NCBI RefSeq assembly: GCF_014203125.1
Contig: NZ_JACHIH010000003.1
Location: 62,001-126,000, forward strand
Origin: Rhodopseudomonas rhenobacensis
Lineage (GTDB): Bacteria > Pseudomonadota > Alphaproteobacteria > Rhizobiales > Xanthobacteraceae
Direction of reading: 5' to 3'
Length of the DNA stretch: 64,000 nt
Positions 46,301 to 53,345 of the stretch are shown in pieces (positions within the stretch are counted from its first letter, which is position 1; every line of letters begins with the position of its first letter). The notes beneath the pieces are model-generated. The model was given only the letters and a program-made list of their open reading frames with translations, ran no database searches and was not told the origin of the DNA. The translations under genes were made by a program, and so were the position numbers.

Positions 46301-47314
46301 TTCGAACGGCAGGTCGCGATGCGCCATCGCGGCGCGCAACGCATCCCGCACGTCGGCAAGCAGTGCTGGGAAGCGCGCATCTGCGCCCACCACCGCCCGG
46401 ATCGGCAAGGTGTCGACCATCAGGCCGATCAGTTCCGCGAGTTCGGGGCGATCGCGCTTGGAGGCCGGAATGGTGACGACGAGATCGTCCAGGCCGCTCC
46501 ATCGCCGCAGCACGACGAACAGCACAGCGAGATACAGGCTGAATTCGCTGCTGTTGTGGAGCCGCGCCAAAGCCGCGAGGCCTGCAGACACGTCGCCTGG
46601 CACATGCAGATGCGCCTGAGCCGAGCCGGCGCTATCATTTTCGCCCGGCCGCCGGTCATAGGGCAGGTCGAGCCGCGCCGGGGCGCCGCGCAGGGCCTCG
46701 CGCCACGCCGCCATGGCGGCGTCCGAAGCGGGGCCGGCGGCGTGCTCCTGCTCCCAATCGGCGAAATCGGGAAATTGCAGCGGCAGAGCGGGGCGGGTGT
46801 CGCTGCGTCCCGACAGCACGTCGTCATAGGTGCCGGTCAGGTCGCTTAGAAACAGCTCGAGCGAGGCGCCATCGCAGACGATGTGATGAAACACCGCCAC
46901 CAATGCGGCGCCGGCATCCGACGCCATGAGCAGGCAGAACCGGGCGAGCGGCCCGGCCGACAGATCGAACGGCTCGTCCACCATGGCCTGCGCCCGCACC
47001 CGCAGTTCCGCCTCGAAGGCGTCGCTGGCAAAGCGGAGTTCGGTTTGAACTGCCGGCGAGGGGAACGAGCCGTCATCGGCCACGGTCTGCACCGGCGCGC
47101 CGTCCACCAGCGGAAAGGCCGCGCGCAAAACATCATGGCGCCGCACCACCGCATCCAGCGCGGCGCGTAGTGCGTCAACATCGACCTGGCCGGAGATGCG
47201 CACGAGCAGCGGCATCGCGAACAGCGTCCGTCCCGGCCGCAACAGCTCCGCGATCCGGATCTGGCGTTGGCCGAACGACAGCCCCGCGATGTAGCCGTTC
47301 GCCATCAGCGGCAT
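40379..47314 (-). CDS. NRPS: C-A-PCP-E(degenerate)-C-PCP-TE termination protein
   Basis: A 2311-residue synthetase. C1 (about 10-440) has FHHIVCDGAS with H144. The A domain (about 470-970) has FTSGSTGAPK, NGYGPTENTTF, YRTGDLGRW, and NGKVDPRALP; my manual specificity reading is D-A-L-W-V-G-G-T-F-K, close to valine-type codes. PCP1 has GGDSI with S1011. An epimerase-like domain (about 1050-1480) reads LHEAVADD where active ones have HHxxxDG, so the catalytic His is Glu1190. C2 (about 1510-1920) has SFHHMLADGW with H1623. PCP2 has GLTSLGL with S1980. The TE has GYSFGG with S2106 and GDHVSM. The second module has no A domain. It starts 19 bases after the upstream NRPS and is terminal by its TE. 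Confidence 0.93.
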   Translation of the reverse strand: MPLMANGYIAGLSFGQRQIRIAELLRPGRTLFAMPLLVRISGQVDVDALRAALDAVVRRHDVLRAAFPLVDGAPVQTVADDGSFPSPAVQTELRFASDAFEAELRVRAQAMVDEPFDLSAGPLARFCLLMASDAGAALVAVFHHIVCDGASLELFLSDLTGTYDDVLSGRSDTRPALPLQFPDFADWEQEHAAGPASDAAMAAWREALRGAPARLDLPYDRRPGENDSAGSAQAHLHVPGDVSAGLAALARLHNSSEFSLYLAVLFVVLRRWSGLDDLVVTIPASKRDRPELAELIGLMVDTLPIRAVVGADARFPALLADVRDALRAAMAHRDLPFERIVEASGVERHGEAAPFMQVLFGAAETPPAPITAQDGTRFEILPEQLEQQAKAELSLVYAASDDGLRLWCRYDANLFEAETIDALLGWFGRIAAALAAQPEQSVLEIPLLSPVDGAALIGRFNISALPYERDASAIDLFFRDAALHPDAVAIEDNGISSTYGELAARVRRLATILAAEGVAAGDVIIVALPVSAALIEAQLAVLALGAAYAPLDPSYPAEQRDLRASCAGARHAIVLDTALDIPGCTTLHWSRLLADAETADPHPGCAVDAASPAYVMFTSGSTGAPKAVCVPHRAIVRLSRARGLAAPGLRAAVYSNPAFDASTLEIWLPLLNGGTLLPVDRTLVMDPRALRLFLAEARISLLWVTAGLFQQIAAIDPSAFAGQRLVVTGGDVVNPVAARAVLAAGREQGLVLLNGYGPTENTTFSTSFDIDGLRDDELSIPIGTPISNSTAYLLDPAGRPLPPGLVGEIWVGGDGLALGYMGDAELTAERFRPDPFASAADARMYRTGDLGRWRPDGNIVFLGRADKQVKIRGFRVELGEIEAMLALHPAVGAAAVIAPRRASGARDLVAYVTAKPGAALTAAELRNYLQERLPRQLLPQAYAILDRLPLTANGKVDPRALPPVDVTDTQSDALVEPRTPEERILARIWGDLLGHGPVGVQDNFFHVGGDSILTIRLVARAYEAGLDIELKHVFEQPTIEGLAAIAIRRKRAVQAESHGARLSVELVAAACDDRNPCRFVSIAVGPKVSAVDVGYAIQRLAERHDALRFVVVEDASGRSIAVSDFLPAVPVRFVDVPAGTLDDFERWIAETSSRLSRGIDLAAGVTIAATLVKQESSSGAGCTVVLALHEAVADDRALLLLATELETALAAGPDSACPAAPPLSFSHWLGWLAGYAASSVVREAAMACEAAQVDAPPVLLDATDPSVARAHLLLDGGTSRILLEDLPGRLRVALLDVLLVALGEALGGAAAIEVIDGRRTLPEGAPGAAGLIANLDAVLPLRACAPGRALGLRLRDAKSARQRAEPLGLAFNAVRSAFRLAQASIGLAILPAPAQDPAIRLHPHTPVFSPSVRASLTARVTGGRIALAWSGASAAQAPETILQEIAGTLLAIASWAREQKAPLLTPEDFPLAGLDAATLDRVAGTATDIEDIYPLSPMQQSMLLHSLSRQDSVVNFEQSCMRFRGPLDITALRKAWTLVFDRHPVLRTVFCWRELSRPLQLVRRLARPPVELESWPAFSAERLEQRLAQDRAVGFDLEAGPLARLILIRVSASESYLIASFHHMLADGWCLAQLEREARSAYEAFRRGIPPALPSPARFRDFIAWSGTVERAGRREAFVPLLEAVPSQPALCPPGNGAASYVTVRRQLSAQDSKALRDLSRRRGLTIAALAHLAWGLWSAARRGCCDTVFCTTVSGRPPQVPGVEQMVGLFINNLPVRLRFDAGSAVLGLAEDMQRQIAALQSQAQVSLTDIVEAAGLGDRASDLFDTLLVVENMPSGSDAWTGAGGLRVDSVYNALKSAYSLTGVVVPGERVGLSMVLPDTDGIAEATGERMIDEFAAVFAALPGAIDRSVLTMPLPAAAPAARAIAMKPSEAADSDAPIPLRPRRPDSSEQAVLDVLSSIIGRRLGLAEDVLATGLTSLGLATAAARLSVSLGRPVPVTALIEHRSAAALARALTTVAVWDAVVPLTAGRGEPFVCVHPIAGDVSAFLDLARAFPPTTPFWALQAPGLEPGQQAPGSMAALAAANLAALARRGHAAPRLLGGYSFGGIVAYEMACQLAARGTPPERLVIIDTPAPLGSHSILPRDPDRAEAEWLLRMAGVRARHHGTALRLGIDDLLPLDTEARFEFATARMLDAGLIAPESDAAWLGRSYRASRALYDAFLAYAPAPGAPRDLPMYLVRASSLRGGDLSETDRAIVSAPDMGWSRLVDGIRGVRTIQGDHVSMLSGTAAAQTAAAIAGFLARPRAAFG

Positions 47315-47333
47315 CCCGGCGGTGGGGCGACGG

Positions 47334-50300
47334 TCAAGTTGGTAGCTCCACCCGGGTGCGTGGACGCACCGTCAAGGCGGGGCCCGGGGCGACCTTGTCC
47401 GAGGCCGCATTCAGCCGGTCCGCCAGCGCGGACAGTTGCGGCGCCTCGAACAGGTCCGCCAGCGTTGCCGGAAGCGCGAGATCCCGGCGCACCCGGGCGA
47501 TCATCCGCATGGCGAGCAGCGAGCTGCCGCCAAGCGCAAAGAAATGGTCGTGGCGGCTGACCCTGGCGCCACCGAGCAGTTCGCTCCAGATCGCGGCCAG
47601 CGATGTCTCCAGAGGCCCTTGCGGCGGGGCTTCACTGGCCTCGGACAGGGTGGCGCGAGGCAAAGCCATGGTGTCGACTTTTCCGCTCGCAATGCGCGGC
47701 AGGCGTCGATGTCGCACGAAGGCTTGCGGGATCATGTAGGCGGGAAGTTTTGTGGCGAGTTGCCGGCGCAACTCGGCGTCACCGGGCGTGTCGGATCCGG
47801 CGCCGAGATGCGCCACCAGGCGCGCCGGCTGCCCGTCGGTCTGTTCGACCACCACGGCGGCTTCCAGAATGCCCGGCTGGGTCTGCAGCGCCGCTTCGAT
47901 CTCGCCGGGCTCGATCCGATAGCCGGCGACTTTGACCTGTCGGTCGCGACGGCCATGGAACGACAGCCGCCCATCGAAGCCGAGTGAGACCTGATCACCG
48001 GTGCGATACGTCGTGCCACCCAAAAGCGTAGTCCGCAAGTCGATGCCCAGCGCTGCGCCCACATAGGCCCGCGCCACCGCCGGCCCGGAGATAATCAGTT
48101 CGCCGACCGTTCCGAACGGGCAAGGCCGCCCTTCGCAATCGACCACATGCAGGTAGGTGCCGGGGATAGGATGGCCGATCGCGACGCTGGTGCCGGTGGT
48201 CTCCGGCCGACAGCGCTCGACGCAAACCCAGACGGTCGCTTCGGTAGGCCCGTATTCGTTGCACAGCACGGCATGCGGTGCACCGCGCGCATGAGCTGCT
48301 ACCAGCGCCGGTGGGCAAGGCTCGGCAGCCACCTTGGCCATGCGCACGCCGGGAAAACCCTGCGGGCCGGCGGCGTCGAGCAGCATCGCCCACAGCGACG
48401 GCGTCATGCAGACATGGGTCGCGTCGGCGCTGCGGATCAGCGCGACCAGCGCATCGACATCGCGCGACGCGGCGGCATCGGGCATCACCAGCGTGCCGCC
48501 GTCGCACAGGGTGCAGAACAGTCCGGTCACCGATCCGTCGAAAAACAACGGGAACGTCAGCAGGAAACGCGCGATCGGCAGGTCGGCATTCTCCGCCGCG
48601 CTGGCGGCGACGTGATAGCGCAGATTGTCGTGGCCGACGCTGACGCCCTTCGGCCGCCCGGTGGAGCCGGAGGTGAAGATCACATAGGCCTCATCCGAAG
48701 CCGCCGGTCGCTTCATCGTTTCCAGAGCAGACGATTCCGGCGCGATGTCCTCCACCATGATCGTGGCGATGCCGGAAAATGCTGCGGCCGACGCGCGGCG
48801 GGTCACCACCGCCGCGACGCCGGCGCTGACAAGGATCATCGACCGCCGCTCGGCCGGCGCATCGGGATCGAGCGGCACATAGGCCGCGCCGCTCCACATA
48901 ATGCCGAGGACGGCGGCGACCGCCTCCGGGCCATGATCGAGCATCACGGCGACACGCGCGCCGGGCTGCACACCGGCAGTAGCAAGCCGCGTCGCAAGCG
49001 CGGCGGCACGGGCGCCGAGCTCTGCATACGACCAGACACGGCCGTTCGCCCGGATCGCAGGCGCGTCCGGCTGCGCGCTCATCTGCGCGAGAATCAGATC
49101 CAGCACCGTGCCCGCCGGTGTGGGCAGCGCCCGGCCTTGCAGCGCGGCTTCAATACGCGTCTGCAGCGGCTCCGGCATCAAGTCGAGCGTGTTCGCCGCG
49201 GCGTCGAGCTGGGCGGGTAGCAGCCGCAGAGCGGTCGCGAGCATGTCGAGAAGTTGGCGCCCCTCCTCAGCCGAGACGTGCTGGTGGTCGAACATCAGGC
49301 GGAGCTCGAAGTTTTCGCCGATCTCCACCATCAGATTGAGCGGCATGTCCGGCAGCGTGACGTCGCCGCTGGCGGCGATCTCTAGGCCGGCCGCCCGGAA
49401 CGCCGTGGCGAGCGCCAGCGGATAGGTCTGAACCGCGATCAGGCTGCGCAGCGGCAGCGCATCGCTCGGCAGGCCGAGCAACTCGCGCATGGTGTCGAGG
49501 CCCAGCGGCCCAGCCTCGCGGCCCGCGGCGCGGGCGCGCTGGAGTTCGGCCAGCCATTGCCGCAGCGGCGTGGTGTCGCGGTGGACGCGGCTCGGCAGCA
49601 CGCCGATCTGCGGTCCGACCATATGGGTCGAGCGATCGCCCAGCAGTTCCGGCGGACGCACCGTCTCCACGCAACCGAACACCACGTCGTCGGCACCGCT
49701 GCTGCGCGCCAGGACGAGGGCCCACGCGCCTTCCAGCAGCGTGCTCAGTGTCAGTCGCTCGGCTCGCGCGACCTGATCGAGGCGTTCGGCAACATCGGCG
49801 GGAAGTACGCTCGCCACCTCGCCGATGCGCGGCGCCGATATCGCGGAGCTGCGGATCACGGTGTCCGGCGCATAGCCGGCCAGCACCGCGCTCCAATGCC
49901 GGTTCGCGGCAGCGACATCGCGGCCCTGCCACCATTCGACATAGCGGCGGAAGGAAACGGCGGGCGGAATTGCTCCGCCTCGGTAAAGCGTCAGCACCTC
50001 ATCCAGGATGTCGCCCAGCGACCAGCCATCGACCGTGAGATGATGGCGCGTCCACACCAGCAAATGGCGCTCCGGCGCCAGCGTCAGCAGCCGAACCCGC
50101 ATCAACGGCGGTCGCCGCACATCGAACGGGTGGGCGCGATCATCCGCCAGCAGAGCATCAAGGGCGGAGCGCCAGTCGTCCTGCGCGGTCCAGTCGATTC
50201 GCTGCACCTCGAAGGCCGGGGCGGCAAGGACCATCTGAGTCGGCGCGCCCTTGAGCTCCCAATGAAAGCCGGTCCGCAGCGCCGCGTGGCGTGTCACCAC

Positions 50301-50513
50301 GGCCGCCCATGCGGCGCAAAACCCAGCGGCATCGAGCGGGCTGGTCAGCAGCGCCCACCATTGGCCCATGTAGAGAGGTTGATCGGGATAGCTGGCGCAG
50401 CGCACCAGCATCGCGCGCTGCATATCGGTCAGGCCGTAGATGTCTTCGATCGGACCTCGGGCCAATGATTTGCCTTTGAAAAGCAGAATGCAGCGCACGC
50501 GGCCTGTTCGCAC
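47334..50513 (-). CDS. NRPS module: C-A-PCP
   Basis: A 1059-residue single-module synthetase. The C domain (about 25-440) has RHHLTVDGWS with H158. The A domain (about 470-960) has FTSGSTGRPKG, NEYGPTEATVW, YRTGDQ, and ASGKVDTMALP. My manual ten-residue specificity reading is D-G-T-C-K-A-E-V-W-K, partly like tyrosine codes (D-G-T-x-x-A-E-V) but with unusual Cys and Lys positions, so substrate is uncertain. PCP has LGGSSLLAMR with S998. It begins with C, so it receives an upstream peptidyl or acyl chain and hands on to the terminal NRPS. The GTG start at 50513 is uncertain; a TTG about 16 codons in (after AAAGG) is an alternative. Confidence 0.92.
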   Translation of the reverse strand: MRTGRVRCILLFKGKSLARGPIEDIYGLTDMQRAMLVRCASYPDQPLYMGQWWALLTSPLDAAGFCAAWAAVVTRHAALRTGFHWELKGAPTQMVLAAPAFEVQRIDWTAQDDWRSALDALLADDRAHPFDVRRPPLMRVRLLTLAPERHLLVWTRHHLTVDGWSLGDILDEVLTLYRGGAIPPAVSFRRYVEWWQGRDVAAANRHWSAVLAGYAPDTVIRSSAISAPRIGEVASVLPADVAERLDQVARAERLTLSTLLEGAWALVLARSSGADDVVFGCVETVRPPELLGDRSTHMVGPQIGVLPSRVHRDTTPLRQWLAELQRARAAGREAGPLGLDTMRELLGLPSDALPLRSLIAVQTYPLALATAFRAAGLEIAASGDVTLPDMPLNLMVEIGENFELRLMFDHQHVSAEEGRQLLDMLATALRLLPAQLDAAANTLDLMPEPLQTRIEAALQGRALPTPAGTVLDLILAQMSAQPDAPAIRANGRVWSYAELGARAAALATRLATAGVQPGARVAVMLDHGPEAVAAVLGIMWSGAAYVPLDPDAPAERRSMILVSAGVAAVVTRRASAAAFSGIATIMVEDIAPESSALETMKRPAASDEAYVIFTSGSTGRPKGVSVGHDNLRYHVAASAAENADLPIARFLLTFPLFFDGSVTGLFCTLCDGGTLVMPDAAASRDVDALVALIRSADATHVCMTPSLWAMLLDAAGPQGFPGVRMAKVAAEPCPPALVAAHARGAPHAVLCNEYGPTEATVWVCVERCRPETTGTSVAIGHPIPGTYLHVVDCEGRPCPFGTVGELIISGPAVARAYVGAALGIDLRTTLLGGTTYRTGDQVSLGFDGRLSFHGRRDRQVKVAGYRIEPGEIEAALQTQPGILEAAVVVEQTDGQPARLVAHLGAGSDTPGDAELRRQLATKLPAYMIPQAFVRHRRLPRIASGKVDTMALPRATLSEASEAPPQGPLETSLAAIWSELLGGARVSRHDHFFALGGSSLLAMRMIARVRRDLALPATLADLFEAPQLSALADRLNAASDKVAPGPALTVRPRTRVELPT

Positions 50514-50706
50514 GTCACAGGCGGGAAGAAACTGTGGTCGACCTCAAGTCATGATTCCGCGCCGAAATGCCTGGAATCGCCCTCGCGCCGCGACGTGTCG
50601 GTCGCGCGCGAATCACCACCCGACCCGCAACCTGGCATCTTGATACCAGCATTTGCGAGCGACTTGCGCGATAGTTGGCGGCGGTCATCGACCGCCGCCG
50701 GAATCG

Positions 50707-51033
50707 TCAGAGGCTTTCGATGTAGAAGCCTTCGCCCTTGATGTCGCCGTCGCAAAGCTTCTGCAGCTTCTCGACGATTCCGCCGCCGTCCTTGGCCCGC
50801 GGATTGGTGGACATCTTGTCGAAAGCAGCTTCGCTTTCCCACACCGTGGCGACGCCATACATCGACGGGTCCTTCTTGGACTTCATCAGTCCAAAGCCGA
50901 CCAGACCTTCGATGACGTCCTTCGGCTTCTTGCCGTCGGTAGGAAGCATTTCCTTTTCGAGAAGCGCGCGCGCGTCCTTCTCGCTGCCAGCCTTCACGTG
51001 ACAACGGGAGATTGTCATAAACATATTAGCCAT
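50707..51033 (-). CDS. Small ABM-like (antibiotic biosynthesis monooxygenase fold) protein
   Basis: A 108-residue protein. MANMFMTISRCHVKAGSEKDARAL... and YGVATVWESEAAFDKM give the ferredoxin-like dimeric alpha/beta barrel pattern of the ABM/DUF-type family (small cofactor-free oxygenases, haem-binding or simply structural members). ATG 51033 with GGAGG upstream is the correct start; an in-frame start at 51093 would cross the leader. It is monocistronic on the minus strand between NRPS arms. A tailoring role is possible but not evident from residues; the spacing of 193 bases from the NRPS start suggests it may also be read separately. Confidence 0.72.
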   Translation of the reverse strand: MANMFMTISRCHVKAGSEKDARALLEKEMLPTDGKKPKDVIEGLVGFGLMKSKKDPSMYGVATVWESEAAFDKMSTNPRAKDGGGIVEKLQKLCDGDIKGEGFYIESL

Positions 51034-51458
51034 GGCGATTCCTCCATCAAAAGTTGTAGAAGCCGGCTTACAGCTAGAGAAACTGAATCGCAACTGGGAT
51101 ATTTTCTTTTATTATCAGTATTTTCACGTAATCATTTCAAAAGATAAATAAAGCAATTAAAAATTGTGTCTTGCTAAAACGATCAACTATCAATTGCGAA
51201 TCACGCCTGGCATGCAGAGTGTCGCGGTATGTTGATAACGCAAGCCGCCTTACCGCGATGGGTCGGTGGGCCTCCGAACAGGGGATGGGAATGGCGGATC
51301 CGAACTCAGCGTGGCGCCGAATCCGTCGTGCGGATGGGGAACGTCCGATCACGCGCGGGGGCGGAGCGTGGCCGCTTGGCGGCGATCGGCGTGCGCCTGC
51401 CGGGCTCGTGACCAACGCAGCACCAGCCAGGCGCCCGCCCCGCAGATCCCGTTCTCCC
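51034..51458. promoter_or_regulatory. AT-rich intergenic region with sigma70-like promoter
   Basis: 425 bases without a convincing gene. 51060-51240 is strikingly AT-rich in a genome that is otherwise very GC-rich. On the minus strand a TTGAAA box (51140-51135) is followed after 18 bases by GATAAT (51116-51111), giving a transcript start near 51104, about 70 bases before the ABM gene. The rest (51241-51458) is GC-rich with no feature I can name; it follows the end of the PhyH gene. Confidence 0.5.
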
Positions 51459-52325
51459 TCAGGCGAATGGCGAGACGACCGGAAACAGATTGCCGCGGAT
51501 CGGCGCGCCGACGGCGAGATCCACCTCGAATCCCTCGGCCAGCAGCCGATCGACCACGGTACGGCCGTGAGGCGCAAGCACCGCAGTTTCGTCGACCCAG
51601 CGCGTGACCATGCGGCGGCTGTCGTGCGTCAGGCTATTGCCCGCGGAGCCATGCAGCGTCCTGGCGTGGAAGACCAGGCAATCGCCTGGCTCCATGTCCC
51701 AGCTCAGGATGTCGTAGTCCTCGCGGCGCGCCTCGATGTCGGGCACGCGGGAGAACGTTTCGCGCGCCGCGATATCGAACTGCCCATGGTAGCGGGCGTA
51801 GAATTCTTCCACCGCCGGCAGGTCGCTCTCGGCGCTCTCGAAGAAATTGGCCGGCATGAACAGCTGATTCCAGCGGTGCGAGCCGCGCACGAATTCAAGC
51901 GCGGCTTGGCGCGGAATCCGGTCGAGCGTGACCCAGACCGAGCAGAACGGTCCGAGCACGACATTGTCATGGTGCCAGGGCGTGCGCGCCTGCGTGCCGG
52001 GACTCTTGGAGAACCAGGTGTCCTGCAGCAGTCGGACGGTGCCGGTGCGCAGGCAGCGGGCGGCGATCGCGGCGGCCGGCGACTCCAGCGCGAAGGTTTC
52101 GAACTGCGGGATGATCCGGCGCGACCAGATGTCGGACTGAAACGCGCCCTCGCCCTCGGGCGAAAAACTCTGGAACATCGGGCTCGGGGTCTCGCGATTG
52201 CGCCGGATGCCTTCCGCCGCAAGCTCGACCCAGTGCTGTGCGAAGGCGCCGCGCAGGCAGATCGCGCCGTCGCGGTCGAGCGCCTGGATCATGTCGTCGC
52301 CAATAGCCGCGGTCGGATTCGGCAT
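51459..52325 (-). CDS. PhyH-family Fe(II)/2-oxoglutarate dioxygenase
   Basis: A 288-residue non-haem iron oxygenase of the phytanoyl-CoA dioxygenase type. The iron facial triad is H118-x-D120 in TPWHHDNVVLGPF and distal H225 in ARTLHGSAGN; R237/R238 in DSRRMVTRW likely binds 2-oxoglutarate. The start at 52325 has a perfect AGGAGGT site. Family members hydroxylate acyl-CoAs, free or carrier-bound amino acids or peptides. Placed between the two arms of an NRPS/PKS cluster, it probably hydroxylates a fatty acyl or amino acid unit. It is divergent from the thioesterase gene. Confidence 0.9.
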   Translation of the reverse strand: MPNPTAAIGDDMIQALDRDGAICLRGAFAQHWVELAAEGIRRNRETPSPMFQSFSPEGEGAFQSDIWSRRIIPQFETFALESPAAAIAARCLRTGTVRLLQDTWFSKSPGTQARTPWHHDNVVLGPFCSVWVTLDRIPRQAALEFVRGSHRWNQLFMPANFFESAESDLPAVEEFYARYHGQFDIAARETFSRVPDIEARREDYDILSWDMEPGDCLVFHARTLHGSAGNSLTHDSRRMVTRWVDETAVLAPHGRTVVDRLLAEGFEVDLAVGAPIRGNLFPVVSPFA

Positions 52326-52447
52326 GCAACCTCCTGCAATCTTTCGCGGCAAAACATCGGGTTCGGGGTGCCGGCTCGCGGGCGACCACCGGCAGAGCGA
52401 AGCGCCGGGCGTGCTGCCGAGCGGGCATCGAACACGACGCACGCAAG
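52326..52447. promoter_or_regulatory. Divergent promoter region between PhyH and thioesterase genes
   Basis: 122 bases separate divergent genes and must carry promoters for at least the minus-strand oxygenase and the plus-strand biosynthetic arm. No consensus boxes or strong dyads were found by eye. Confidence 0.4.
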
Positions 52448-53338
52448 ATGCGGCGCATCGCAGCGCACTGTCCAGCCGCGATCCGTCTCGTGACGACGAT
52501 TTTGTCGAGGCCGAACATCCAATCCGACCACGCGCCCGCGATCCTGCACTGGATCCGGCCGATCGCGGACGCACCGGTGGTGGTCTGCTTTCCGCATGCG
52601 GGCGGCAGCGTGCTGTCCTGCATGGGCCTCGCAGCCGCACTGCCTGATCATCTGGCCATCGCCACGGTGGCGGTGCCGCGACAAGAGGTCGGTGGGCCGG
52701 TTGCGGGTCCAAGACGGATCGCCGCTGCCTTGGCCGAAGAGATCGCGCTGGCATTGGGCGATCGACATGCCGGGCTGACGCTGCTGGGAAACAGTTTCGG
52801 CGCCTTGCTCGCCTTCGAGACGGCGGTTGCGCTGGAGCGGCTCGACGCTCCCGTCCCCCAGCGGCTGCATCTTGTCGTCTCGGGATTTCGTTCGCCGAGC
52901 CGGCCACCGTGCGACGCACCGCTGCACCGACTGCCCCGTGCGGTGTTGTTGGCCGAGTTGCGCGACTGCTTCGGCGCCGTCGGGCCGGACCTCGACGATC
53001 TGCTCGGCGAAACGCAGGAAGCGGAATTGCGCGCGGACATCGCGGCTTGCGAGACCTACCGGATCGGCGATGCGCAGCCGCTGCGCAGCGCGCTGTCGGT
53101 GATCCGGCTGCTCGCCGATCCGTCGGTGTCCGACCAGGAATACCAAGCGTGGCGCGACGTCTGCGCAGGCCCGGTCCGGTTCTGCGCGCTCGACTCGGGA
53201 CACTTTCCCTGGACCGCCGCGCCATCCGCTCTCGCCAACCTTGTGAGCGGGCTGATCGCGGCCACGCGCGCTGTTTCCTCGCCACCCGAACCGGCGTTGG
53301 CCGGGCGATCCATTCACCAGTCAGCACAGAAATCCTGA
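52448..53338 (+). CDS. Type II thioesterase
   Basis: A 296-residue alpha/beta hydrolase that edits misprimed or stalled carrier domains in NRPS/PKS systems. It has FPHAGGSVLSCMGLAAALP near the start, the nucleophile elbow LLGNSFGALLAFE with S116 (usual GHSFG here GNSFG), and SGHFPW near the end with the catalytic His. Acidic residues suited to the triad are in LLADPSVSDQEY. Start at ATG 52448 is plausible; the first 30 residues are not conserved, so a later GTG is possible. First gene of the plus-strand arm, seven bases before the ABC transporter. Confidence 0.88.
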   Translation: MRRIAAHCPAAIRLVTTILSRPNIQSDHAPAILHWIRPIADAPVVVCFPHAGGSVLSCMGLAAALPDHLAIATVAVPRQEVGGPVAGPRRIAAALAEEIALALGDRHAGLTLLGNSFGALLAFETAVALERLDAPVPQRLHLVVSGFRSPSRPPCDAPLHRLPRAVLLAELRDCFGAVGPDLDDLLGETQEAELRADIAACETYRIGDAQPLRSALSVIRLLADPSVSDQEYQAWRDVCAGPVRFCALDSGHFPWTAAPSALANLVSGLIAATRAVSSPPEPALAGRSIHQSAQKS

Positions 53339-53345
53339 GGTCGCC

